From Marinobacterium zhoushanense (GTDB lineage Bacteria; Pseudomonadota; Gammaproteobacteria; Pseudomonadales; Balneatricaceae), in the NCBI RefSeq assembly GCF_014641945.1, contig NZ_BMIJ01000003.1, forward strand, positions 372,001-436,000: a DNA stretch of 64,000 nt, given 5' to 3'. Position numbers and translations under genes: made by a program. The notes below the pieces were generated by a model. The model was not told where the DNA came from. It searched no databases and was given only the letters and a program-made list of their open reading frames with translations. Positions 1 through 9,364 of this stretch are shown one piece after another (the stretch's first letter is position 1; every line of letters starts with the position of its first letter).

Positions 1-602
1 GTTTCGATCACGTCCGAGAGAAAATCGGCGTACTCGTCCAGCTCGTCGATCGAATAGACCTGCACGCTTTCCGGTCGTTTGCCGGAGATCGGTGATTTCG
101 GCGGTTGCGGTCTGCCGGCGATGTTCTCCTGGTCGATCAGGTAGAACTCAAGCTCGAACGCGGTAACCGGAGTCAATTCCAGTTCGCCGAAGCGTTTGAG
201 CACTCGCTTGAGTACTGTCCGTGGATCGGCATAGAAGGGGGTCTCGTCATCTTCATACATGGTCATCAGCAGCTGCGCGATAGGGCGCTTCTGCCAGGGT
301 TCCATGCACAGGGTGCCGGCGATCGGATAACAGATATTGTCGGCTTCACCTATCTCCAGTCCAAGACCGGTGCTTTCGACGGTCGCGCCCAGAATATCCA
401 GACCATAGAGAGATGCAGGTAGGGCGACACCTTTTTCAAACACCTTTTTCAAGGCTGAACGATCGATTCGTTTACCTCTGACGATGCCGTTCATATCCGC
501 GATCAGGAGATCGACAAACTGCAGGTCAGGGTGTTGTTCGAGGAAGGCTTCGGCTTCAGCCGGTTCGGGTAGCTCCAACCACCCGTTAGATTGTTTAGTC
601 AT
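1..602 (-). CDS. puuA: Glutamine synthetase family protein, PuuA-like (gamma-glutamylputrescine synthetase type), partial
   Basis: This gene runs off the left edge; only the first 200 or so residues are present. Reading the minus strand from ATG at 602, the protein begins MTKQSNGWLELPEPAEA and has the glutamine-synthetase N-terminal beta-grasp segment (FVDLLIADMNGIVRGKRI), then LPASLYGLDILG and the start of the catalytic domain (AFELEFYLID). These match E. coli PuuA more closely than GlnA as I recall those sequences. PuuA ligates glutamate to putrescine with ATP, opening the gamma-glutamylated putrescine route. It is divergent from a second paralogue at 856, which is followed by an amine oxidase, so polyamine or amine nitrogen use is the likely role. 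The exact amine substrate is inferred. Confidence 0.8.
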   Translation of the reverse strand, partial: MTKQSNGWLELPEPAEAEAFLEQHPDLQFVDLLIADMNGIVRGKRIDRSALKKVFEKGVALPASLYGLDILGATVESTGLGLEIGEADNICYPIAGTLCMEPWQKRPIAQLLMTMYEDDETPFYADPRTVLKRVLKRFGELELTPVTAFELEFYLIDQENIAGRPQPPKSPISGKRPESVQVYSIDELDEYADFLSDVIE

Positions 603-750
603 GTTTCACCATTTTACGCTCGGGATGCTTCAGCTCCCGCTAATATCGAGTGAATGCCATGCCCCGAATAAAGTCAACATATTAATTTTATTAAGGCTGA
701 ACCGGTGCGATTGCGCGTGTATGGCTTTGGTTGTAACGTCGTTCGCACAT

Positions 751-771
751 GCACCCGCTGAAGCAGGGTGC
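751..771. repeat. Inverted repeat in the divergent glutamine-synthetase promoter region
   Basis: GCACCC at 751-756 and GGGTGC at 766-771 form a perfect 6-bp inverted repeat with a 9-bp spacer, about 85 bp upstream of the plus-strand gene and 150 bp upstream of the minus-strand one. It could be an operator for the divergent pair or a small hairpin. The spacer is too long for an NtrC box. No regulator gene for it is visible nearby. Confidence 0.3.
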
Positions 772-855
772 GGCCTGTTTAACTATGCTTTTCAGGTACT
801 CGACGCCGTCGTGGCGGAGATGTTTGGCAATTCGAGACCTATATAGGGGGATCAG

Positions 856-2202
856 ATGCAGCGGCTTGAAACCTGGCTCAAGGAGAACCGGGTGACTGAG
901 GTAGAGTGTGTTATCAGTGATCTGACCGGTATCGTCCGTGGCAAGATCTCGCCGGTCGATAAGTTTCTTTACGAGCGCGGGATGCACCTGCCCGAGAGTG
1001 TACTGTTGCAGACCGTGACCGGCGACTGGGTCGACGATGATATCTACTATTCACTGCTCGATCCCGCGGATATCGATATGGTCTGCCATCCCGACCCGGA
1101 TGCTACCTTTCTGCTGCCCTGGACACAGGAGCCGACCGCTCAGGTAATCCATGACACATACGACCGTGACGGCAACCCGATCGCGCTGTCGCCGCGTAAC
1201 GTGCTGAAGAAAGTACTGGCACTCTACGACGAAAAAGGCTGGAAACCGGTTGTGGCACCGGAGATGGAGTTCTACCTGACTCAGCGCTGTGCCGACCCGG
1301 ATGTGCCGCTGGTTCCGCCCATTGGACGCTCCGGCCGTCCCGAGACCGGGCGCCAGTCCTTCTCCATTGAGGCCGCTAACGAGTTTGACCCTCTGTTCGA
1401 GGATATGTACGACTGGTGCGAGTACCAGGGCCTCGAGATCGATACGCTGATCCACGAGGAGGGTACCGCACAGATGGAGATCAATTTCCTCCACGGCGAC
1501 CCGTTGATGCTGGCCGACCATGTTCAGGTGTTCAAGCGCACCATGCGTGAGGCGGCGATGAAGCATGGCGTATTGGCCACCTTTATGGCCAAACCGATCA
1601 GTAACGAACCTGGCAGCGCCATGCACCTTCATCAAAGCGTGCTGGATGTGAAAACCGGCAAGAACGTGTTCAGCGATCCCGATGGCAGCATGAGCGAGCT
1701 GTTCAAATACCACATAGGGGGAATGCAGCGTTATATCCCTGAGCTATTGCCCCTGCTGGCGCCTAATGTGAACTCGTTCCGCCGCTTTCTGCCGGATACC
1801 TCGGCACCGATCAACGTCGAATGGGGCTACGCTAACCGCACCTGTGGCTTGCGTATCCCGGAATCCAACGCTGACAACCAGCGCCTTGAGAACCGTCTGG
1901 CCGGCGCCGACGCCAACAGCTACCTGGCGATCGCCGCCAGCCTGCTGTGCGGCTATATGGGCATGATGGAGAAGATCGAGCCCTCAGCAGCCTGCATGGG
2001 GCGTGCTTATGAGCGCAAAAACTTCAGTTTGCCGACCACGATAGAAAGCGCGGTGGAACGGATGGAACAGTCGGCCGCGGCACGCAAATACCTGGGCGAT
2101 GCCTTTGTCGATGGCTATATCGCAGTGAAGCGTGCGGAACATGAAAACTTCAAACGGGTTATCAGCTCCTGGGAACGTGAATTCCTGTTACTGAGCGTGT
2201 GA
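856..2202 (+). CDS. Glutamine synthetase family protein (second PuuA-like paralogue)
   Basis: The 448-residue protein has the usual length of a single-domain type I glutamine-synthetase-like ligase. The N-terminal beta-grasp (VECVISDLTGIVRGK, about residues 16-30) leads into the catalytic barrel, with the metal-binding APEMEFYL at about 134, GSAMHLHQS at about 252, PNVNSFRRF at about 302 and the C-terminal RLENRLAGADANSYL. I see no adenylylation-site segment like that of housekeeping GlnA. It probably gamma-glutamylates an amine with ATP. The start at 856 follows AGGGGGATCAG. It ends overlapping the FAD oxidase start, so the two are translationally linked and probably act in sequence. Whether the amine is putrescine, ethanolamine or something else cannot be read from sequence. 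Confidence 0.85.
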   Translation: MQRLETWLKENRVTEVECVISDLTGIVRGKISPVDKFLYERGMHLPESVLLQTVTGDWVDDDIYYSLLDPADIDMVCHPDPDATFLLPWTQEPTAQVIHDTYDRDGNPIALSPRNVLKKVLALYDEKGWKPVVAPEMEFYLTQRCADPDVPLVPPIGRSGRPETGRQSFSIEAANEFDPLFEDMYDWCEYQGLEIDTLIHEEGTAQMEINFLHGDPLMLADHVQVFKRTMREAAMKHGVLATFMAKPISNEPGSAMHLHQSVLDVKTGKNVFSDPDGSMSELFKYHIGGMQRYIPELLPLLAPNVNSFRRFLPDTSAPINVEWGYANRTCGLRIPESNADNQRLENRLAGADANSYLAIAASLLCGYMGMMEKIEPSAACMGRAYERKNFSLPTTIESAVERMEQSAAARKYLGDAFVDGYIAVKRAEHENFKRVISSWEREFLLLSV

Positions 2203-2204
2203 TT

Positions 2205-3494
2205 ATGAACGAACTGGATCTCAACTATCCCCCGTCCTATTACGCGGCGTCGGCCAATGTTCATCCTGAATATCCGCAGTTGGCGGGTGACATCGACTGT
2301 GATGTCTGCATTATCGGCGCCGGTTACACCGGTCTGTCGACGGCGCTGCATCTGCTGGAGCGCGGTGTCGATGTTGTGATTCTGGAGCAGGCGCGTTTGG
2401 GCTGGGGAGCCTCCGGGCGCAACGGCGGTCAGATCGTCAATAGCTACAGTCGCGATATCGATATCATCGAGCGTACCGCCGGCAAGCGCATCGCCGATCA
2501 GCTGGGCGCCATGGCGTTCGAGGGCGGTCGCATTATCCGTGAGCTCGTCGCACGCTATTCTATCCAGTGCGACTTGAAGGATGGTGGCGTGTTCGCCGCG
2601 CTGAACCACAAGCAGATGGCCGAGTTGGAACACCAAAAGGCGCTCTGGGAGCGTTACGGGTATGACAAGCTCGAACTGCTCGACGGCAACGGCATCGGCG
2701 GCGTCGTGGCGAGCAAGCGTTATGTCGGCGGCATGCTCGATCACGGTGGTGGCCACATGCACCCGCTCAATCTCGCGCTCGGTGAGGCCGAGGCGGTGCG
2801 CAAACTGGGCGGGCAGATCTTCGAGCGCTCGGCTGCAATCGCCATCGCTCGCGAGGAGCAGCCGATAGTCGTCACCAAGGGCGGTAGCGTCAGGGCCAAG
2901 ACCCTGGTGATCGCCGGTAACGCCTACCTGGGTGGACTGGTGCCGGAACTGAAGGCCAAGTCGATGCCTTGTGGCACACAGATGATCGCCACAGAACCTC
3001 TCAGCGACGACCTGGCGAAAGCGCTGATCCCGCAGGATTACTGTATCGAAGACTGCAACTATCTGCTCGACTACTACCGCCTTTCCGGCGACAAGCGCCT
3101 GTTGTATGGCGGTGGCGTGGTCTACGGTGCGCGTGACCCACAGGATATCGAGCGCCTGGTCAGACCGAAGATGCTGAAGACCTTCCCCCAGCTCGACGCG
3201 GTCAGGATAGAGTACCGCTGGACCGGCAACTTCCTGATGACGCTGTCACGTCTGCCTCAGGTCGGCATGTTGGATGACAATATCCTGTATTCACAGGGGT
3301 GCAGCGGTCATGGCGTGACCTATACCCATTTGGCCGGTCGGCTACTGTCCGAGCGCATATTGGGCAATTCGAATCGATTCGAAGCTTTCGCGACGCTGAA
3401 ACATTACCCCTTCCCGGGTGGGCATCTTTTCCAGGCGCCGTTCAGCGCTATCGGCGCCTGGTACTACTCGATGCGGGACCGCTTGGGCATCTGA
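2205..3494 (+). CDS. puuB: FAD-dependent oxidoreductase, PuuB-like gamma-glutamyl-amine oxidase
   Basis: A DAO-family flavoprotein of about 429 residues. The dinucleotide-binding motif CIIGAGYTGLSTALHLLERG lies near residue 34 and GWGASGRNGGQ near 66. C-terminal RLPQVG...YSQGCSGHGVTYTHLAGRL is typical of this family. PuuB oxidises gamma-glutamylputrescine to the aldehyde, releasing ammonia and peroxide; that fits the ligase gene immediately upstream. A GTG at 2199 is also in frame and overlaps the ligase stop; ATG at 2205 is preferred because it gives MNELDLNYPPSYYAA, but neither has a strong Shine-Dalgarno. The aldehyde dehydrogenase and hydrolase of the pathway are not in the window. Confidence 0.8.
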   Translation: MNELDLNYPPSYYAASANVHPEYPQLAGDIDCDVCIIGAGYTGLSTALHLLERGVDVVILEQARLGWGASGRNGGQIVNSYSRDIDIIERTAGKRIADQLGAMAFEGGRIIRELVARYSIQCDLKDGGVFAALNHKQMAELEHQKALWERYGYDKLELLDGNGIGGVVASKRYVGGMLDHGGGHMHPLNLALGEAEAVRKLGGQIFERSAAIAIAREEQPIVVTKGGSVRAKTLVIAGNAYLGGLVPELKAKSMPCGTQMIATEPLSDDLAKALIPQDYCIEDCNYLLDYYRLSGDKRLLYGGGVVYGARDPQDIERLVRPKMLKTFPQLDAVRIEYRWTGNFLMTLSRLPQVGMLDDNILYSQGCSGHGVTYTHLAGRLLSERILGNSNRFEAFATLKHYPFPGGHLFQAPFSAIGAWYYSMRDRLGI

Positions 3495-3607
3495 TCACAA
3501 AGTGACTCGTTATGGTGCATTCATAGTGCGCCATGGCAGGGCCTGATCGGTTAGATTTAGAACGACGCTGTCGGTTGCAGATACGCCTTATCAGAAATAG
3601 CCTTTTG

Positions 3608-3665
3608 TGCACCGACATTGGGCGTCGCTTGTTTAATTAATAAACATTGTGCACCGCAATGGTGC
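3608..3665 (+). promoter_or_regulatory. Pair of NtrC-type enhancer sites
   Basis: The site at 3650-3665 reads TGCACC-GCAA-TGGTGC, a perfect match to the NtrC dyad consensus I know (TGCACC-N4-TGGTGC). A second site at 3608-3623, TGCACC-GACA-TTGGGC, has a perfect left half and degenerate right half. The two lie 42 bp apart, four helical turns, as in classical NtrC enhancers, and are centred about 85 and 127 bp upstream of the start site predicted by the sigma54 promoter at 3715. Confidence 0.8.
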
Positions 3666-3714
3666 CTAGTTTGTTTTTTGCTGCCTGAACTTAAAGGTTT
3701 TCGCTATACACACT

Positions 3715-3730
3715 TGGCTCGCCGATTGCT
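3715..3730 (+). promoter_or_regulatory. Sigma54 (RpoN) -24/-12 promoter
   Basis: TGGCTC-GCCGA-TTGCT matches TGGCAC-N5-TTGCW at all but one position, with GG and GC at the required spacing. It is 36 bp upstream of the chemoreceptor ATG and downstream of two NtrC-type sites, so the receptor/kinase operon is predicted to be induced under nitrogen limitation. Confidence 0.75.
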
Positions 3731-3765
3731 TAAACACTTCCGACTTTTGATTCGGGAGGGAGTGA

Positions 3766-5913
3766 ATGAAGCAGTTCAAAAGCCACCAGATGCACCTTTC
3801 CAGCGCTGAACGCCGCTGGCTACCCTGGTTTGGTACTACGGGCAAGCTGGCCATGCGTTGGTCGTGCATGCTCAATCGTGATGCGACCGAGGTACTTGAG
3901 CATACCTTCGAAGGCGTCGCACGTATCCGTGTGGCAATACTTGAACGCTGGGCAAAGAATCAGTGGAGCCATGTCGAGAACCTGGCCGAACAACTGGTCG
4001 ATCACTACCCCAAAATCGATTCCTCGCTGTTCCAGGCCAAATTGAGCCAGGCGGACGATTTTTCTGAACTGTTCTTTGTCACCGCTGAGGGCGAAATCTC
4101 CTTTTCAACTACACCCGGACGCATCGGCGCCGACGATATCGATCTTCGCGCGCTGAGCGAGGGGTTGAGAAAGCCGTTTCTGCATGGGCCCTACCGGGAT
4201 CCGGTAACCGAATCTCTCGGACCATCAAGCTCAAGATTTCACGACCAGGTTACGTTGATGTTCTACCAGCCATTGGTCATTGATGGGGTGGTCAAAGGTT
4301 GTATCTGTGGACGGGTACCAAACGATGTAATTGGTGACCTGATCCAGCGTGAAGCGGGGCACATCTACCCTGAGTCCGGCGACAACTACCTGTTTATGGT
4401 CGAGTCACACTTTGACCGGACCATACAGCAGGGGACCGCACTGTCCCGTTCCCGTTTCGAGGACAACACCTTCTCCCACGGCGAGAACCTTAAGGGTGGT
4501 ATCCATACCGGTTTCGGCACCGTGCGTATTCAAAAGCACACGGAATTCGAGATCCGCTTTACCGACCCGGCTACCGGACAACTGCATCCCGGCGTGCGGG
4601 AAACGATCCGCAAGGGGGAAAACCTCTACGTCCTTTATCCGGGCTATTCCGACTACCGGCATATTCCCGTGATCGGCAAGGGCGTGACGTTCCAGATGCC
4701 GGGCTCGCCGGATCGCTGGGGGATGATGTGCGAGGCGGACCTCGAAGAGGTCTATCGCCGTCGCTCATTGACGTACAAGCAGACCCGATTACTGACGTTG
4801 ACCATGGGCGGCGCCTGGGGGCTGGGCATCGCCGTACAGCAGTTGATCGCCCTGCCGGACTTGGCCACATATCTGGTTGAAGCGGGGCTGCTGCTGGCGG
4901 GAGGGCTCACCTACCTGGCCTGTGGACCCAAGCGTTTGTCCCGGCGGATGGAACGGATGACCAAGGTGATCCGCACCCTGGCCGAGGGTGAGGGTAATCT
5001 GCGTCAGCGGATCGATACCGACAGTATGTCCAACGACGAGACCAACGACCTGTCCCGTTGGATCAACAGTTTCGTCGATAATCTGGATGCGATTGTGGGC
5101 CAGGTGATCCGGGCCGCCGATGGCGTCGAGCAAACCAGCAACACCATGCAGGCGCGTAACCAGGTGGCGCACCACTCTGCCAGCCGGGTACGAAGCGCCA
5201 TCGATGAAATGATGGCGCTGGTGTCGGCGCAGCTGGAGGATATCTCCCGAGCGTCGATGACTGCAGAAGAGATGCGTGCGGCGATGGAGCGGGTGGTGGA
5301 AGAGGCACGGCGCAGCTACGAGAGCGCCCGCGAGGGCACACAGACAATCCGTGACGTGGTACTGACCTCTACCGAGCGTATGCAGGGGCTGAATCAGCGC
5401 ACCTCGGAGATCGGTGAGATCGTCAACGTGATTACCGAGATAACCGCGCAAACCAATCTGCTGGCACTCAATGCCGCAATTGAGGCGGCGAGAGCGGGGG
5501 AACATGGTCGCGGCTTCTCCGTGGTGGCGGACGAGGTGCGGGGCCTTGCCGCACGAACCGAAGCCGCAGCCCAGGATATCGGCAGCAAGATAGAGCGGAT
5601 CCAGGTCGAGAGTGGTGAAGCGGTCCGGTTTATGGAGAAGGGGGTCGAAGAGGTGGATCAGAACCTCAGGATGACCCAGAGCGCCTCCACCGATAACGCC
5701 CAGCTACACGATCTGGTCGAACAGATGTTCTCCATCATCAAGCATATCGATGAGAGCAGCCAGAAGAACGGTAAGACCGCTGGCGATGTGGCGCACATCA
5801 GTGCCGAGATGGGGGATGCGATACGCTCGCTGAATGTCAGTTCCGACCAGGCGCGTGTGACAGCATCCAAACTTCAGCAACTGGTTGGCTCGTTCGAGGT
5901 ATCCCATGCCTGA
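3766..5913 (+). CDS. Methyl-accepting chemotaxis protein with a large N-terminal sensor region
   Basis: A 715-residue chemoreceptor. The C-terminal signalling hairpin is unmistakable: the tip near residues 545-600 contains [20 protein letters not shown] and [15 protein letters not shown], which contact CheA and CheW. Residues 1-335 are a sensory region of no clear family (Cache-like features such as [17 protein letters not shown], by inference). Two adjacent hydrophobic stretches lie at about 342-387, followed by a HAMP-like segment. I see no hydrophobic helix near the N-terminus, so the sensor may be cytoplasmic, which is unusual. RBS GGGAGGG precedes ATG 3766. It lies 37 bp upstream of the permease-kinase gene and behind an NtrC/sigma54 promoter, suggesting chemotaxis to a nitrogen compound. 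Confidence 0.85.
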   Translation: MKQFKSHQMHLSSAERRWLPWFGTTGKLAMRWSCMLNRDATEVLEHTFEGVARIRVAILERWAKNQWSHVENLAEQLVDHYPKIDSSLFQAKLSQADDFSELFFVTAEGEISFSTTPGRIGADDIDLRALSEGLRKPFLHGPYRDPVTESLGPSSSRFHDQVTLMFYQPLVIDGVVKGCICGRVPNDVIGDLIQREAGHIYPESGDNYLFMVESHFDRTIQQGTALSRSRFEDNTFSHGENLKGGIHTGFGTVRIQKHTEFEIRFTDPATGQLHPGVRETIRKGENLYVLYPGYSDYRHIPVIGKGVTFQMPGSPDRWGMMCEADLEEVYRRRSLTYKQTRLLTLTMGGAWGLGIAVQQLIALPDLATYLVEAGLLLAGGLTYLACGPKRLSRRMERMTKVIRTLAEGEGNLRQRIDTDSMSNDETNDLSRWINSFVDNLDAIVGQVIRAADGVEQTSNTMQARNQVAHHSASRVRSAIDEMMALVSAQLEDISRASMTAEEMRAAMERVVEEARRSYESAREGTQTIRDVVLTSTERMQGLNQRTSEIGEIVNVITEITAQTNLLALNAAIEAARAGEHGRGFSVVADEVRGLAARTEAAAQDIGSKIERIQVESGEAVRFMEKGVEEVDQNLRMTQSASTDNAQLHDLVEQMFSIIKHIDESSQKNGKTAGDVAHISAEMGDAIRSLNVSSDQARVTASKLQQLVGSFEVSHA

Positions 5914-5950
5914 GTGGCTGATCTAAGTAGCGCGGGGGCAAGGCAACAGC

Positions 5951-8900
5951 ATGTTACCGTCGCAGACGATCCTGAAAGTGCGGCGCCACTATAACAAGTG
6001 GGTCGCCGACCAGACGCTTGAAGACTACGCGCTGCGCTTCACCGCCAGGGCCGGGCGGCGGATGTCGATCGAACGGGTCGCCCAGACGGCGCTGGGCGCC
6101 ACCGCCTTTCTCGCGCTGGAGGGGATCGCCGCGGCGGTCACGCTGAGCTACGGCTTCACCAATACGCTGATCGCTATGTTGGTGGTCTGCCTGGTGTTCT
6201 TCATTACCGGCTTCCCGATCAGCTACTACTCGGCCAAGCATGGTCTGGATATCGACCTGCTGACGCGGGGGGCCGGTTTCGGGTACCTGGGCTCGACCAT
6301 CACCTCACTGATCTACGCCTCGTTTACCTTTATCTTTTTCGCCATCGAGGCCGCAATCCTGGCCTCGGCGCTGCAGGCGCTGTTCGGTATTCCGCTGTCG
6401 GTGGGGTATGTGATCTGTGCCGTCGCGGTCATCCCCATCGTTACCCACGGTATCTCGGCGATCAGCCGGTTTCAGGTCGGGACGCAGACCCTGTGGCTGC
6501 TGCTGCAGTGCACGGCTCTGGTCGTGGTGGTGGTCTATGAGTATCAGCGCATGGCGGACTGGGTCAGCTTTGCACCGATCAGCCGGACCGGAAGCGACCA
6601 TTTCGATATTCTGCTGTTCGGCGCGGCGGCATCGGTGTTTTTCGCCATGGTGGCGCAGATTGGAGAGCAGGTGGATTACCTGCGCTTCATGCCACCGAAG
6701 ACCGAGTCCAACAAGCGCCGTTGGTGGTTCTGGCTGATACTGGCCGGCCCCGGCTGGGTATTCGTCGGCCTGATCAAGATGCTGCTGGGCTCGTTCCTGG
6801 CCTATCTTGCCATCAGTCAGGGCGAATCATTCAGCCGAGCCAGTGACCCCACCTACATGTACCAGATGGTGTTCACCTACCTGACCCAGTCGCCATCGGT
6901 GTCACTGGTACTGGCGGCGTTGATGGTGATCCTGTCGCAGATGAAGATCAACGTGACCAACGCCTATGCCGGCTCCATCGCCTGGTCCAATTTTTTCTCT
7001 CGGCTGACCCACAGTCATCCGGGACGAGTGGTCTGGCTGGTGTTCAACGTTGCCATAGCCCTTATCCTGATGGAGCTGGGCATCTACCAGGCGCTGGAAG
7101 CGATCCTCGGTATCTTCGCTATCGTCGCCGTCAGCTGGCTTGGCTCCCTCTCCGCGGACCTGCTAATCAACAAGCCGCTTGGCTTGAGCCCCTCCTACGT
7201 GGAGTTCAAGCGTGCCCACCTGTATGACATCAATCCGGTCGGCACGGGCTCCATGCTGCTGGCTACCGTTCTCGGCATTCTCTGCTACCTGGGCTGGTTC
7301 GGCGAGGTGGTCAAAACCCTGTCCCACTTTATCGCCCTTTTGATCTGCTTTATCGCGGTGCCGCTGATCGCCTGGCTGACCAAGGGGCGGTTCTACCTGG
7401 CGCGGCAGCCCGCCGAGTTGGAGATGATTCCTCACGGCGGTGCGGAGGCTACCGCGCATATCAACTGCGGTATCTGTGAAAATCACTTCGAGCGGGAAGA
7501 TATGAGTTACTGCCCGGCCTACGGGCAGCCGATCTGTTCTTTGTGCTGCTCGCTGGATGCGCGCTGCATGGATAGCTGTAAGCCGAGAGCACGCTTCTCG
7601 GCACAGCTGATCGCGTTCCTGCGCCTGTTCCTGCCACGTCGTGTGGTGCGTTCGATCAACTCCCGCTTTGGGCGCTTCGTCGGCATGTTGCTGCCGGTGA
7701 ATCTGCTGCTCGGGGCGCTTCTGGCGTTGGTGTATCGCCAGATGCAGCCAGAGGACCCGGTACAGATCGAGCTGCTCAGCCAGACGTTATGGACCCTCTT
7801 CTTTATCCTGCTGATCGCCTCCGGCGTCATCTCCTGGTTCTTCCTGCTGGCGCATGAAAGCAGGTTGGTTGCGCAGAAGGAGTCCAACCGGCAGACCCGC
7901 AAGCTGATCCGCGAGATCGAGGCGCACGAGCAGACCGACCGGGCACTGCAGTTGGCCAAGGAGCAGGCTGAACGGGCCAACGCCGCCAAGAGCCGCTATA
8001 TCAGCGGCATCAGTCATGAACTGCGCACACCCCTGCAGTCGATTCTCGGTTATGCGCAACTGCTCGGGGATCGACAAGACACGCCGGAACGGCTGCGACC
8101 GGGGCTGAGCACCATCCACCGCAGCGGCCAGTATCTGGCCGATCTGATCGAGGGGCTGCTGGATATCTCCAAGATAGAGGCGGGCAGATTGGAACTCTAC
8201 CGCAACCAGGTCCAGCTCCCCGAGCTGATCGATCAATTGGCCGATATGTTTGCCATGCAGGCGCGGGGCAAGGGGATCGGCTTTAGCTGCCGGATACACG
8301 ATCCTCTACCGCAGCTGGTGAGTGCCGACGAAAAACGACTGCGGCAGATCCTGATTAACCTGCTCTCCAACGCGGTGAAGTACACCGCCAGCGGCCAGGT
8401 GGAATTCGAAATCCACTATCGCAACCAGGTGGCCGAGTTCAGTATCCAGGATAGTGGGCCGGGCATACCGGAGGAGCATCTGACCCGGATCTTCGATCCC
8501 TTCGAGCGGGTGCGCACTGCCGACAGCCCGAATCTGCCCGGCACCGGCCTGGGTCTTACCATCGTCAAACTGTTGACCGAGATTATGGGTGGCGACCTGC
8601 GGGTGCAGAGCGAGCAGGGCCAGGGCAGCCGTTTCTCCGTCAGCCTGATGCTGCCCTGGCTCGACCCGCAGAGCCGCGAAAAAACCAAGGCTAAGCATCT
8701 GATTGGCTACGACGGTGATCGGCGAACAGTTTGTCTGGTAGATGACGATCCGGTATTGCGGGGGCTGTTGGCTGACCTGTTGGCGCCGCTTGGTTTTCAC
8801 ACGCTGGAAGCGCACGACGCCGAGGCTTGTCTGGCTCTGCTCCACAATAGTCGTCCGGACCTGTTCCTGCTGGATATATCGATGCCCGGAATGAATGGCC

Positions 8901-9364
8901 TGCAACTGGCACAGGAGCTGCGTCGGCGCGGGATCGATTCCCCCATACTGATGTTGTCGGCAGATGCACGGGAGTATCGCACTGAGCCTGAAACCGATCC
9001 CGTCTATAACGATTATCTGGTAAAGCCGGTCGAAAACCAGGCGCTGCTGGACAAGGTTGGGCGTCACCTGGAGTTAGTGTGGATCTATCAGTCCGATGAG
9101 CCGGCGGCAACCAGCACGGTGCTCGCCGAACCGGCGGATGTGAAAGCGTCGGTGGAGGCTGATTTGCAGATCCCCGACCATGAGCTGATCCATGAACTGC
9201 GCGCCTATGCCGAAATCGGTTATCGTAAGGGGGTGCGCGAGACCCTCGCACAGTTGAACGAGCAGGGGGTACTTGATGCGCAAACGTTACATCACCTTAA
9301 CCAGCTAACCGCCAACCTGCAGTTCGCGCAGCTGGCCCAGTGTCTGGAGTCTTCAGACGTATGA
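5951..9364 (+). CDS. Hybrid sensor histidine kinase fused to an NCS1-type permease domain
   Basis: A 1137-residue fusion. Residues about 45-500 form a roughly 12-helix membrane domain resembling NCS1 nucleobase/allantoin:cation symporters (for example LEGIAAAVTLSYGF, LTRGAGFGYLGS). A Cys-rich stretch at about 505-540 (CGICENHF, SYCPAYG, CSLCCSLD) could bind metal. Two further helices lie near 575 and 615-636. The kinase core has phospho-accepting His in SHELRTPLQ (about 689), N box NLLSNAVKYT (about 801) and G box GTGLGLTIVK; a receiver domain follows (VDDDP, about 929; phospho-Asp in LLDISMPGMNG, about 972). It probably senses a transported or bound nitrogenous solute and signals to the regulator whose ATG overlaps its stop. 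Whether the permease domain still transports is unknown. Confidence 0.85.
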   Translation: MLPSQTILKVRRHYNKWVADQTLEDYALRFTARAGRRMSIERVAQTALGATAFLALEGIAAAVTLSYGFTNTLIAMLVVCLVFFITGFPISYYSAKHGLDIDLLTRGAGFGYLGSTITSLIYASFTFIFFAIEAAILASALQALFGIPLSVGYVICAVAVIPIVTHGISAISRFQVGTQTLWLLLQCTALVVVVVYEYQRMADWVSFAPISRTGSDHFDILLFGAAASVFFAMVAQIGEQVDYLRFMPPKTESNKRRWWFWLILAGPGWVFVGLIKMLLGSFLAYLAISQGESFSRASDPTYMYQMVFTYLTQSPSVSLVLAALMVILSQMKINVTNAYAGSIAWSNFFSRLTHSHPGRVVWLVFNVAIALILMELGIYQALEAILGIFAIVAVSWLGSLSADLLINKPLGLSPSYVEFKRAHLYDINPVGTGSMLLATVLGILCYLGWFGEVVKTLSHFIALLICFIAVPLIAWLTKGRFYLARQPAELEMIPHGGAEATAHINCGICENHFEREDMSYCPAYGQPICSLCCSLDARCMDSCKPRARFSAQLIAFLRLFLPRRVVRSINSRFGRFVGMLLPVNLLLGALLALVYRQMQPEDPVQIELLSQTLWTLFFILLIASGVISWFFLLAHESRLVAQKESNRQTRKLIREIEAHEQTDRALQLAKEQAERANAAKSRYISGISHELRTPLQSILGYAQLLGDRQDTPERLRPGLSTIHRSGQYLADLIEGLLDISKIEAGRLELYRNQVQLPELIDQLADMFAMQARGKGIGFSCRIHDPLPQLVSADEKRLRQILINLLSNAVKYTASGQVEFEIHYRNQVAEFSIQDSGPGIPEEHLTRIFDPFERVRTADSPNLPGTGLGLTIVKLLTEIMGGDLRVQSEQGQGSRFSVSLMLPWLDPQSREKTKAKHLIGYDGDRRTVCLVDDDPVLRGLLADLLAPLGFHTLEAHDAEACLALLHNSRPDLFLLDISMPGMNGLQLAQELRRRGIDSPILMLSADAREYRTEPETDPVYNDYLVKPVENQALLDKVGRHLELVWIYQSDEPAATSTVLAEPADVKASVEADLQIPDHELIHELRAYAEIGYRKGVRETLAQLNEQGVLDAQTLHHLNQLTANLQFAQLAQCLESSDV

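Noticed and set aside
1051-1713. Long minus-strand frames antisense to glutamine synthetase and many other genes
   Set aside because: They are the usual opposite-strand shadows of GC-rich coding sequence, with no family motifs.
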